Source: JAWLCA01 sp041687395 (GTDB lineage: Bacteria; Pseudomonadota; Alphaproteobacteria; Rhodobacterales; Rhodobacteraceae). From it: a DNA stretch of 64,000 nt. Below, piece after piece: positions 1 through 8,416 of this stretch. The stretch spans positions 1-64,000 of the forward strand of contig JAWLCA010000010.1 in NCBI GenBank assembly GCA_041687395.1, read 5' to 3'. Below the pieces are notes generated by a model that was not told the origin of the DNA, ran no database searches, and was given only the letters and a program-made list of their open reading frames with translations. How positions within the stretch are numbered: position 1 is the stretch's first letter; each line of letters begins with the position of its first letter. The position numbers were made by a program, and so were the translations under genes.

Positions 1-138
1 TTTCTGGATGGGCTCCAGCGGGCCGGAGTGCCGTGATCACGTTCGGGGGCTGAGTCCCCGAGCCTGCATCCCAACGACCACTGCCGAAGGCGCAGGCGCG
101 AAGATGCCTGTCGTCCGATGTCAGCGGGTTGGGCGTCC

Positions 139-143
139 ACCAA
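139..143. repeat. Left 5-bp target-site duplication of the IS3-family element (ACCAA)
   Basis: ACCAA directly precedes the left inverted repeat and recurs directly after the right one at 1509-1513. Five base pairs is a usual duplication length for IS2-group elements. Confidence 0.85.
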
Positions 144-179
144 TGAACTGGCCCCCGTTTCGACCGGACACTTAGGCAT

Positions 180-1481
180 ATGCCTGAGCACGTGCTTATT
201 TCTGAGATTGAGATCATCACTGATGGCGGCCGTCGGCGCCGCTGGACTGCCGCCGAGAAGCTGCGGATCGTCGAGGAGACGCTGGACGACCGGGCCAGCA
301 TTTCGGTGGTCGGCCGCCGCAATGGCGTGCACCGAACCTGTTGTATCGTTGGCGACGGCTCATGCTCGAAGGGGGAAGTGTCGCCGTGTCCGAGGACGAT
401 GACGTCACCAGCAACAGGATCGTTCGGCAACTGGAGGACCGTGTCCGCGAACTCGAAAGCCAACTCGGCCGCAAGACCCTGGAGGCGGAGATCCTGCGCG
501 AGGCCCTGGACAAGTGACGGTCAAAAAAACCGACCTTGCTCGCGCGGTCGCCGCTGAAGGACCATTTCCGGTGAAGATCGTGGCCGAAACCCTGAATGTC
601 GCCCGCTCCAACCTAATCGATCGGCTGAGCGGGAGAACCAAGCCGCGGCGGCGCTATCATAAAGCGCAAGACGGTGAGCGATTGAGCGCCACGCGTTCGA
701 GCGAGGTCGCGAACGTGGTGCCGTTGATCACAGCGCTCGTTTCGGCGCGCCCGACCTACGGCTACCGGCGGATCACCGCGATCCTGAACCGCCAGCTGCG
801 CGCGGAGGGCCTGGCACCGGTCAATCACAAGCGGGTCTACCGGATCATGCAGGCCCACAACCTGCTGCTGGCACGGAAATACACGGAGCGCCCCGAGCAT
901 GTTCACGACGGCAAGGTCATCGTCATGCGCTCAAACCTGCGTTCGCCAGTGGGCTTGAGCCAGTGGCGCCTCACTGGCTCACTGCTCGGACGGCTTCGAG
1001 TTCACCCGGCTCGGAACGGCGACATCGTCCGCGGCGCCTTCATCATTGATGCCCACGACCGTGAGGTCATCGCCTGGCGGGCCGTGGTCAACGCCGGGAT
1101 CAGCGGCTCCGACATCCGCGGCATCATGCTCGAGGCCGTGGTGCGCCGCTTTGGCGGTCACCGCGCGCCCTCGGTCATCGAGATGCTGTCCGACAACGGC
1201 TCGCCTTACATCGCGAAGGACACGCAGATCTTCGCCCGCCAATTGGGCCTGAAGCCCTGTTTCACGCCGGTCCAGAGCCCAGAGAGCAATGGTGCATCTC
1301 GGAGGCCTTCGTGAAAACGCTAAAGCGCGACTACGTCCAAGTGCCGCCGTTGCCGGACGCCCAGACCGTTCTCGGATTGGTCGGATGCTGGATAGAGGAC
1401 TACAAGGAAAGCCACCCGCACTCAGGGCTGAAAATGCGTTCGCCATGCGAGTTCATTGCAGCTCAAACCGCAACCGCCTGA
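180..1481 (+). pseudogene. IS3-family transposase OrfA/OrfB, multiply disrupted
   Basis: OrfA starts at 180 with the helix-turn-helix part (RRRRWTAAEKLRIVEETL). A missing G near 329 shifts the frame. The frame that continues the OrfA coiled coil (RQLEDRVRELESQLGRK) then meets a TGA at 515-517. An A7 run at 523-529 is the probable programmed frameshift site leading to OrfB. OrfB shows the rve integrase fold (PTYGYRRITAIL, then SDNGSPY with the second catalytic Asp). About 40 bp of foreign sequence at 941-980 displaces the CSDGFEF segment, which carries the first catalytic Asp, into another frame, and a further 2-bp change restores the frame. A second shift near 1291 separates QSPESNG from the C-terminal SEAFVKTLKRDY...HPHSGLKMRSP part, which ends at 1481. 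At least four lesions make it non-functional. Confidence 0.85.
941..980 (+). repeat. About 40-bp insertion with a perfect 9-bp hairpin inside the transposase gene
   Basis: The segment replaces roughly one codon of the transposase between NLR and CSDGFEF. It contains the inverted repeat GAGCCAGTG (957-965) and CACTGGCTC (972-980) with a 6-base loop, plus an extra direct GCCAGTG at 944-950. It looks like a small REP-type palindromic unit or the scar of a local duplication. Its identity is not known to me. Confidence 0.6.
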
Positions 1482-1508
1482 GTGTCCGGTGAAACGGGGG
1501 CCAGTTCA

Positions 1509-1513
1509 ACCAA
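1509..1513. repeat. Right 5-bp target-site duplication of the IS3-family element (ACCAA)
   Basis: ACCAA follows the right inverted repeat and matches 139-143. Confidence 0.85.
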
Positions 1514-1566
1514 GTCACATGAAAGTCTCTCGCTGCGATGACAAGCCCACAGCAGAGGAACTCGCG

Positions 1567-2567
1567 CTAACGGCGCGTCCTAGACTCGACGGGCGTGTTG
1601 GTCCGGTTCTCTTCCAGAAGCTTGCGCCACCGCTCAAGGCGTGCCGGATCGAGATCTCCCGCTGCGACAGCCGCCAGGACCGCACAGCCGGGTTCATGCG
1701 CGTGGGTGCAATCCCGGAAGTGGCAGTGGGGAGCAAGCTCGGCAATCTCCGCAAAGAGTTCGTCCAGTCCGGTCGAAATGTCGCTGACAGCCAGCGTTCG
1801 GATCCCCGGCGTGTCGATCGCCCAGCCACCACCGGAGATCGCATGGAGTGAGCGCGATGTCGTCGTGTGGCGACCCTTGGCGTCAGCTTCGCGAATGCGC
1901 TCGGTTTGCTGCGCGTCTTCCCGCGATTTCCTCGAAAGCGTGTTCAGGAGGGAGGACTTGCCGACCCCGGAGGACCCGACCAAAGCAACAGTCTGTCCGG
2001 AGGCGCACCATTGGGCCAGCACCATCGCCGCCGCGGGCGTCTGCGCGTTCAACGTGACGACATCCAGCCCGCGCTGCAGGGCAACTGCCGCTGCCCGAAA
2101 GGGTCTCGCGTCTGCGACCTGGTCCGCTTTGTCAGAACGATCACCGGCGTCGTTCCGGCCTCGTTCGCTAGTGCCAGGTAGCGCTCAAGCCGTGCGAGGT
2201 TCAGCTCGTCATTGCAGGAAGATACGATAAAGAGCGTATCGACGTTTGCGGCAATCAACTGCCGGCCCGCCCGCCCTTCGGTGCGCCGTTGCAGCAAGGT
2301 CTTCCGGTCGAGCCGGCGGATAACCACGTGGGTGTCAGGTTCCACCAGAACCCAATCCCCCACAGCCAAGTCCGCTGTCTTGGTATGCGCAGGCAGTCTC
2401 AGCCTCACCGGGCCAGATTCGGATTCAGCGGTGACTTTGGTGCGATGGACCGCCGAAATACGCATCCGGACCAGGTGGGACTCTTCCGGTTCCAGTTGGT
2501 CGGCAAAGAATGCTGACCATCCGAGGGCAGCCAATGACAGTGCTTCCTGATCTGATGGATGGGTCAC
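1567..2567 (-). pseudogene. rsgA: RsgA, small ribosomal subunit biogenesis GTPase, frameshifted
   Basis: RsgA (YjeQ) is a circularly permuted GTPase that checks maturation of the 30S subunit. The 5' part (2567 down to about 2127) encodes the N-terminal OB-fold and the start of the GTPase domain (AANVDTLFIVSSCNDELNLARLERYL). The second part, read in another frame, has the P-loop GSSGVGKSSLLN, the G3 box DTPGIR and the zinc-finger residues of the C-terminal domain (HCHFRDCTHAHEPGC). The two frames meet at the G4 motif: adding one base near 2127 would give LTKADQVADARPF continuously. The combined length of about 333 residues is normal for the family. So this is a one-base deletion, either a true pseudogene next to insertion sequences or a sequence error. 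The family is clear; functionality is not. Confidence 0.85.
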
Positions 2568-2752
2568 AGTGGTTTGTGATGGATGCGCCCTTGGCCTAAT
2601 GCAAGCGAAACTTCAAAGGACCCATCGACTTGGCCACGACAAACCTCACCGCGAAGAGTGCTCGTGTGGCGGGAGAAACGACACGAGAACCGAGCTATAT
2701 ACAACAAAACCGGTGCAACGCGATCGCAGTGACCTGCAGTTCCGGTTTAAAC

Positions 2753-4024
2753 TTAGTCTCTGCTTGCGCTGCAGTCCTCTGCCGCGTCCGCAACCGCCCA
2801 CGGCCAGGACTCCGGCACAGGACCCCTGCGGTAATCGACCTTACCTGGCCGAGTGCCGTCCTGGCGCAAAACAGCGCGAACAATCGCCGGGATCAGAGCC
2901 GCCCCCACGGCACGACCAAGACACTCGTGGATGCCGTAGCCGAAGGTGAAACTGCCGTGCAGCCCGCGGCTCGGGTCAAAGGTGTCGGGCATGTCGATGG
3001 CGGTAGGGTCGAACATCGCGCTATGGGTTACGGCTAGGACTGTCTTCCCCTTTGGTGCGAACGTCTCATGGTCGGTACCGCGGGCGAGCCGCGTATCGAC
3101 CTCGGCTCTTCGGAAGAAGTAGGGGAACGCCGGCTTGAAGCGGAGGGCCTCATAGACATGCCCGTCGAGCGCCGCCGCGTCCTCCGACCGCGCTGCAGCA
3201 GTCGCAGCCGCATGGCGATCTGGATCCCCGGTCAGCACCAGGAGTGCATTCACCGCAGCATGGGAGGTGGTCTCGACGGCGCCGATAAGCAGACCACCGA
3301 CGTTGAGCACGACCTGCGGCAGGTCCAACCGCAAGACACCGGAATTCGCGAGCGCGAGAAGCCGCGTCACCGGGTCGCGACCGGGGTGCCCCGCCTTCAT
3401 TTCTGCGGAACGTTTCTGCACGAGTCCGACCAGGAAGTCGCGCATGGCTGCGTTCGCGGCTTCGCGACGTGCGACGATCTCGTCGTGAGTCGCGAACTCG
3501 GGATCATCGAAGGGTTGGTTCCAGAAGGCGTCCATCTGGTTCCAGTACGACCATTCGAACATCTCTGCGGGGTCTGCGCCCTTTATGCCGAAGAAATGCT
3601 CCACCACACCCAGCGGGACGCCCCGCGTAATCTCGGCCACAAGATCCAGCGTGCCGCCCTCTGACGCAGCCAGCCGGCGCGCCGCCTCGGCCTCGGCCCA
3701 CGCACGCAGTTCCGGGATCATCTCGAAATCGAGGATTGCGCGCATGATCGATTTCTCGCGCCAGTGCCGCGCCGTGTCGTCCTGTGCCATCCAGTACTCG
3801 CCCTGCTTGGCCTGGTAGGGCGCGACACTGAAGAGATCGTGGCGCGAAAGGATTTGGGTACAGTCACTGTGGCGCGTGGCAAGAACTACGGCGCCAAGAT
3901 CGAGCATGGGGCGATATTTGCGTAACTCCGCATAAAGCACGAGCGGTTCGGTCCGCATCCAGCCCCACACCATCGGCCAGCGGTTGGCTGCTGCACTGGC
4001 GTCAATCCTGTCGAGATAGCTCAT
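2753..4024 (-). CDS. Cytochrome P450, soluble bacterial type
   Basis: The 423-residue product has the P450 landmarks. The I-helix segment is GGLLIGAVETTSHA with the Glu-Thr pair, the ExxR motif lies in YEALRFKP, and the haem-binding loop is FTFGYGIHECLGRAVG with the cysteine ligand. There is no N-terminal membrane anchor, so a cytoplasmic enzyme using ferredoxin-type electron transfer is expected, although no ferredoxin or reductase gene is adjacent. ATG 4024 is chosen, 5 bp after the TGA of the upstream di-haem cytochrome gene. A GTG at 4033 overlapping that stop is the alternative. The tight spacing implies one transcript and linked function with the periplasmic cytochrome. The substrate cannot be read from the sequence. 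Confidence 0.9.
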   Translation of the reverse strand: MSYLDRIDASAAANRWPMVWGWMRTEPLVLYAELRKYRPMLDLGAVVLATRHSDCTQILSRHDLFSVAPYQAKQGEYWMAQDDTARHWREKSIMRAILDFEMIPELRAWAEAEAARRLAASEGGTLDLVAEITRGVPLGVVEHFFGIKGADPAEMFEWSYWNQMDAFWNQPFDDPEFATHDEIVARREAANAAMRDFLVGLVQKRSAEMKAGHPGRDPVTRLLALANSGVLRLDLPQVVLNVGGLLIGAVETTSHAAVNALLVLTGDPDRHAAATAAARSEDAAALDGHVYEALRFKPAFPYFFRRAEVDTRLARGTDHETFAPKGKTVLAVTHSAMFDPTAIDMPDTFDPSRGLHGSFTFGYGIHECLGRAVGAALIPAIVRAVLRQDGTRPGKVDYRRGPVPESWPWAVADAAEDCSASRD

Positions 4025-4029
4025 CGCTC

Positions 4030-5673
4030 TCACTCGCTCTTCAGATATTCGATGACCGCCAAGCGATCCTCGTGGCTCAGTCCCTCCCTCGGAAACTCGT
4101 GGCCGCCATTGCCGTTGCCGGGCAGACGCGTGTCGAAGCGGAAGCGGCCAGGCGCGTCGCCGCTCTCATAACCGAGCCGCCTGAGATCCAGCGCGCGCCC
4201 GCCGGTCCAGAACACCTCGCGTCGCTCCGACACTGGTGAGAGCAGCTCATAGACAGTCGGCACCGAGCCATTGTGAAGATAGGGCCCGGTTGCCCAGACG
4301 CCCGCCAACGGACCCGCCTTGAGATACGTCGGCGGAAGCACCGGAGCGTAAGGTACGGGTGCACCGTCGGCCGAGGTGGTGAAGCGTTTGCCGTTCAACT
4401 CGTAAAATTTCTCGGGGGTAATTCCGGTTTCTGCCAGCTTTCGCTGCATCGTCGCTTGCACGGCGCCGCCGAAGAATTCCAAGGCCGGAACGATTGGACG
4501 ACCACCAAAGATCGGTGCAGTCGTGGAATTGGTCGCAACCTGACGGGTGAGGAGGCTGCGCACATATGCCGGATCGGTGCCAACGAGACGAAAGTCGACC
4601 CTCTCGATCTTGATGAACGTCTCACCGAAATGGTTCACCTCGGGATCGGTGCGCTTATAGGGCGCCATGTTGTGGCACATGGCGCAGTTCTCCCGGAAGA
4701 TCTGTGCGCCCCGGTCCCGCAAATCCACGTCGATCGGTCCCATGCGCGCCTCGTCCCACGCTGGCGGTTCCAGCATCTGGAGCCATTCCTCCAGTTCCCG
4801 AAGCTCGTTCAGGCGCATGCTCGAGCTGAAGGCCTCGTCAGCGGCATCGGGGGAGAGATTGGCGCGTCCGAAGACCCCAAGCACCTGTCCGCTATTGCGG
4901 ACGATCGGACTGGAGGCGATCGGCACCCATTGGACGAACTCCAGCTCGGGCGCGAGCCACAGAGGCGGATAGCTGGTCGGGGCCGCAACCGGGTAGAGGT
5001 TCTCGGGCGCAGACTGATCGGTCACGGCGAGCGCGTTGATGATCTGCGTCAGCGCGTCAACCCGCCCGAACCCCGACGCGAGCGCCGGCCGGCGCACCAC
5101 CGAGTCACCGGTAAGCTTGAGGTTGAACGCCGCAAGCCGCTCCTGGAGCGCCTTTTGTGATGCCTCTTCAATCGCGCCAAAGTTTGCGGCAAAGCGCTGG
5201 AACCGATCCGGGTTCACGAGGGTCGCGGCGACTTGCTGCGCGAGTGTCTGGTAGAAGCTGTCGAAATCAAGATGCGCCGGTGCTCCGTCAATCCGGATCC
5301 GCTCCCCATTCACCTCGACTTCGGCGGTATGACAGGCGGCACAGGTGAGCCCCAACTGATTCACCTCCGCGTCGACCGCAAAGCCAATCGGATAGCCTTC
5401 GGGATTGATCGGTGAGGTTCCGCCTGGCGGGATGAAGCCGTACCGCGAAAGAAACTCGGGGTCGCCGAACCGACCCTGTCCTTCTGGCTGCTCCAGCGCC
5501 GCGAAGAGATCGGCCGGCATCATGTGCGAGCCTTGTGGGGTGTGGTAAAAGAGCGTCCTCAGCTCTGCGCCCCAGCCTTGCTCCTGAAAGACAACCTCCG
5601 CGCGCATCTCCTCCGCATGCGTCGGCGTGAAGAGCAAAAGAGCCAGGAAAGCGGAAAATACCGGTGGTCGCAT
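4030..5673 (-). CDS. Periplasmic di-haem cytochrome c, RoxA / fatty-acid dioxygenase-like family
   Basis: The product is 547 residues from ATG 5673, which has the ribosome-binding site GGAGGGG just upstream. Residues 1-20 form a signal peptide (FSAFLALLLFTPTHA). Two covalent haem sites are visible, CAACH at 111-115 and CAMCH at 330-334. A segment with TSYPPLWLAPELEFVQW around 233-249 resembles the region preceding the active haem in RoxA-like proteins. That family includes rubber oxygenase RoxA and the Pseudomonas oleate di-haem dioxygenases; MauG and bacterial cytochrome c peroxidases are more distant. The length is somewhat below RoxA (about 650). A periplasmic dioxygenase or peroxidase role is likely, but the substrate is unknown. 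It is the first gene of a pair with the P450. An in-frame upstream ATG at 5805 would bury the signal peptide and is rejected. Confidence 0.85.
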   Translation of the reverse strand: MRPPVFSAFLALLLFTPTHAEEMRAEVVFQEQGWGAELRTLFYHTPQGSHMMPADLFAALEQPEGQGRFGDPEFLSRYGFIPPGGTSPINPEGYPIGFAVDAEVNQLGLTCAACHTAEVEVNGERIRIDGAPAHLDFDSFYQTLAQQVAATLVNPDRFQRFAANFGAIEEASQKALQERLAAFNLKLTGDSVVRRPALASGFGRVDALTQIINALAVTDQSAPENLYPVAAPTSYPPLWLAPELEFVQWVPIASSPIVRNSGQVLGVFGRANLSPDAADEAFSSSMRLNELRELEEWLQMLEPPAWDEARMGPIDVDLRDRGAQIFRENCAMCHNMAPYKRTDPEVNHFGETFIKIERVDFRLVGTDPAYVRSLLTRQVATNSTTAPIFGGRPIVPALEFFGGAVQATMQRKLAETGITPEKFYELNGKRFTTSADGAPVPYAPVLPPTYLKAGPLAGVWATGPYLHNGSVPTVYELLSPVSERREVFWTGGRALDLRRLGYESGDAPGRFRFDTRLPGNGNGGHEFPREGLSHEDRLAVIEYLKSE

Positions 5674-5823
5674 GAACAGCCCCTCCGAATCGGTCGTGCC
5701 AAAAGGCGCTTGTGTTATGGCTTCCCGCAAGGATGTCGGAAATAGCGCGAAAAATCCATGCTGATGACTCGATACCTCCGGGAAGAAGCCAGACTCGCCT
5801 TGCAAGGCTAGCGCACAGCCTTA

Positions 5824-6681
5824 GGCCGTGTCTGCATTCAGGGGATTCCCATGTGAGGTGAGTTCCGATTCAAGATCGAAAACGGAGGCGAACTTGAGCA
5901 GGCGGACTATGACGGACGCGCAGTGGGCGCGGATCGCGGGGTATCTTCCCGGGCGCGAGGGGTTGCCTGGGCGAAGTGGGGCCGACAACCGGCTCTTCGT
6001 CGGTGCGGTGCTGTGGCTGGTGCGGACGGCCGCGCCCTGGCGCGATCTGCCCCCCTGAGTTCGGCAAGTGGACTGGTGCACGCGCGCGTTTCCGACGCTG
6101 CGCGATGGCGGGGGGCTGGGAGCGTCTTCTCAATGAGTTACGCGCGGACCCCGACTTCGAATACGTCCTCATCGGCAACTCGATCTGCGAGGCCCACGCG
6201 GATGCGGCGGGCGGAAGGGGGGGACTCAGGCTCATGGGATCGGGCGTTCGCGTGGCGGTCTGACGACCAAGCTGCACGCCGCCGTCGACGCACTTGGGCT
6301 GCCGGTGCGGCTGATCCCAACGGTCGGCCAGCGCGGCGACAGCCCGCAGGCCGCAGCGCTGATCGACGGGCTCCAGGGTGTCGGCCACGTCATCGCCGAC
6401 GCAGCCCACGACTCGGACGCCTTGCGCGAGAAGATCGCGGGCGAGCTCAGGGCAGAGGCCAATATCCAGGCCAATCCGTCGCGCGCGATCAAGCCGCCCC
6501 TCGACCCCGACCTCTACTCAGAACGCCACAAGGTTGAGAACTTCTTTCAGCGGATCAAACGCGTCCGCCGCATCGCCTTCCGCCGCATCGCCCTGCGCTG
6601 CGAAAAGACCCTGACCAGCTTCATGGGCTTCGTCTTCCTCATCTCAGCCGTCGACTGGCTCAGGTGAATGCAGACAGGGCC
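5824..6681 (+). mobile_element. IS5-family (IS427-type) insertion sequence, inactive
   Basis: Terminal inverted repeats of 17 bp (5824-5840 and 6665-6681) differ at a single position: GGCCGTGTCTGCATTCA against GGCCCTGTCTGCATTCA. A TA dinucleotide flanks both sides (5822-5823 and 6682-6683), as expected for the TA target preference of the IS427 group. The length of 858 bp is typical. The element directly abuts the truncated istA on its right. The left flank does not continue istA, so the insertion was accompanied or followed by a deletion or rearrangement. Confidence 0.85.
5909..6667 (+). pseudogene. IS5-family transposase, frameshifted and catalytically altered
   Basis: The N-terminal part MTDAQWARIAGYLPGREG to TAAPWRDLPP ends at TGA 6056-6058, because one extra C shifts the frame ahead of EFGKW. 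A second shift near 6240 separates SGVRVAV from RGGLTTKLHAAVDALGLPVRLIP. The C-terminal part keeps the second Asp (VIADAAHDSDALRE) and the Glu (RHKVENFFQRIKR). At the position of the first catalytic Asp, where relatives read LIDST, this copy reads LIGNS. It is therefore broken both by frameshifts and at a DDE residue. Confidence 0.8.
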
Positions 6682-6968
6682 TAGCCGCCGGTGAAGCCGT
6701 GCTCATCGCGCAGCCGCTCGAACACCCGCTTCGCGGTGTGGCGCTGCTTGCGATGGACCTCGCGATCGCCTTCCAGCCAGCCGTCGATGATCCCGATGTA
6801 GGTATCCAGCTTCGGCCGCTTCACGGGGGCCGTCCGCCGGTATCCGGGCGGAACCGAGAACGCCATCATCTTCGCTACGCTGTCGCGCGAGATGTTGAAA
6901 TGACGCGCCGCCTCGCGCTGACTCATCCCCTCGGCACAGGCCAGTCGCACTCTACGGTACAAGTCCAC
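6681..6968 (-). pseudogene. istA: IstA, IS21-family transposase, N-terminal fragment
   Basis: Ninety-five residues from GTG 6968 match the start of IS21 IstA: a helix-turn-helix (GMSQREAARHFNISRDSVAKM), then VPPGYRRTAPVKRPKLDTYIGIIDGWLEGDREVHRKQRHTAKRVFERLRDEHGF. Full IstA is about 500 residues with a DDE domain, all missing here. The frame stops exactly where the IS427-type element begins, so the rest was lost through that insertion and a linked deletion. No istB was seen. Confidence 0.8.
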
Positions 6969-7524
6969 GGTGAAAATCCTCCCGCCCTCCCTGTCACCAG
7001 AAAGGGTAAAGGTGGACGACTTTTACGCCGCCCGCAGCAGGATCACCCCGCCGCTACCGTGGCCGACTTTCTCACCGCCGTTCTCAACTGGAAGTTGGCG
7101 GTGACCCTGCACGCCATGTGGTGCACCAACACACCTTTCCGGGAGGTTGTCCTGGCGTCCTGAACCCGTTCTGACGCTGATCTTGAGCGCGACCGAATGC
7201 GTCCAGCCGGGATGCGCGGCGAGGGTGAGATCGCTCCTTGCACTGTGGCAACCACCGCGCACACCACTTCGATCCACCCAACGCCGAACGCAAACATGCG
7301 GCCCCAAGCGGCGACCGCGGAGAGAACCTCAGAGCCCGGCGCGCAGGGGCCTTCTCCGGTGCAGAGCATAGATCAACTGGTGCCCCTTGACGGCGAGTCA
7401 TCCACCCGGCTAGGCAGTGTTTCATTAAAGGGAGCCACACTGGAGGCGTCTGTGACGGGAACAATGCCTCGTCAGGGGAAATGAGGCATTGCGCCGATTA
7501 TGGGCCCCGGCCGGAAGGGATAAG
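6969..7524. other. Gene-free stretch of about 555 bases
   Basis: I see no convincing gene. The first 150 bases upstream of istA probably hold the left end of the IS21 element. The remainder carries only overlapping open frames of poor composition and no RNA gene I recognise. It is consistent with debris between insertion-sequence remnants and the next functional gene. Confidence 0.5.
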
Positions 7525-8361
7525 TTGACCGACGCGCGCGATGCCGATGGCCTATCGCGAAGCCTTCAGAACGTTTGCCGAGCAGCTTTTGTCTGCATCG
7601 CGCTCAGCGTCCTGGCTCCCGGTGCAGTACGTGCAGACCCGCAATGTCTATCCGCCCCCTACGACAAGGCGGAAACAGCCGATCAGCGTCAGATCGGCTC
7701 CTTGTTTCAGGCGCTGCAACCGCTGATAACAGCTTCACCTTCACTGAAGGCGACGCTGGAGAACCACCGCCCGATCATCTGTCTCGACGATCTGGAGGGT
7801 GGCATGGACGGGTTCTTCAGCGTCGAAGAGATGCGGATCAGTCTGCAGCGCGATGCCGCCCGCGAGTTCCAAGCCGTCCTTCTGCTGCATGAATTGCGTC
7901 ACCTCGAACAGTTCGGCAATGGTCTCTGCCCCACTTCGGGAATTCTCTCCATGGAAGAGCACGTCTTCGTTCTGCTCGCACTCGAGGCAGACGCGAGTGC
8001 GGTGACCACCCTGCGCGTGTGGCAGCGCCTGCTGGACGGCGACCCCGGGCTGTGGGAAGTCGTGGTGAACTGGCCCTCGCAATCCGACATTGCGATCCGC
8101 CTGGGCCGGTCATTTTTTGTAGGCGGCGATGCAGCACAACTCGCCGCCTCCGCTTTTGAGCAGTGGTACCTTCAGGACGAGCGCGTTGAGCGCTACATGT
8201 CGCAAAGCTGCAAGGATTATCTTGAGAATGCGACATTGAACCAGACGCTCCCGACGCATGACCTGCGCGCAGAGGAATTTCTTAGACGGCTATGCGTCCT
8301 GCCGGATGGAACCGCCTATCCTTGCGTTCCGGGCACCGGTTCCGATCTGCCCGGCAAGTGA
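7525..8361 (+). CDS. Secreted DUF6782-type putative metallopeptidase
   Basis: The product is about 278 residues from TTG 7525, chosen because GGAAGGGA lies 4 bases upstream. Another in-frame TTG is at 7489. The N-terminus carries a hydrophobic export signal (AAFVCIALSVLAPGAVRA, then DPQC). The central segment LLLHELRHLEQFGNGLC gives HELRH, an HExxH-type zinc-binding motif, followed by EADASAVTTLRVW, where a third ligand could lie. This matches the DUF6782 putative metallopeptidases seen in Rhodobacterales, whose substrate is not established. Several cysteines after the signal suggest disulfides in the periplasm. It stands alone and converges on the flavin monooxygenase gene. Confidence 0.65.
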   Translation: MTDARDADGLSRSLQNVCRAAFVCIALSVLAPGAVRADPQCLSAPYDKAETADQRQIGSLFQALQPLITASPSLKATLENHRPIICLDDLEGGMDGFFSVEEMRISLQRDAAREFQAVLLLHELRHLEQFGNGLCPTSGILSMEEHVFVLLALEADASAVTTLRVWQRLLDGDPGLWEVVVNWPSQSDIAIRLGRSFFVGGDAAQLAASAFEQWYLQDERVERYMSQSCKDYLENATLNQTLPTHDLRAEEFLRRLCVLPDGTAYPCVPGTGSDLPGK

Positions 8362-8416
8362 AGGCACCAGCCCGCATATATACCAATCGTTCGGCCATAG
8401 GTGCATGTGGAAGCGA

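Larger units (their letters stand above)
144..1508 (+). mobile_element. IS3-family (IS2-group) insertion sequence, complete ends, inactive
   Basis: The ends are 26-27 bp inverted repeats, left 144-170 and right 1483-1508. They begin TGAACTGGCCCCCGTTTC and differ essentially by one extra base on the left. A 5-bp direct repeat ACCAA lies immediately outside each end (139-143 and 1509-1513), which is a target-site duplication. The size of 1365 bp and two overlapping transposase frames fit the IS3 family, IS2 group. The ends are intact but the transposase is broken several times, so the copy could move only if a relative supplied the enzyme. The joined flanks do not restore a gene I recognise, so the target was probably intergenic. 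Confidence 0.9.

Noticed and set aside
1..138. Possible gene interrupted by the IS3-family element
   Set aside because: Joining the flanks across one ACCAA gives a short open frame without recognisable homology, so an interrupted gene cannot be supported.
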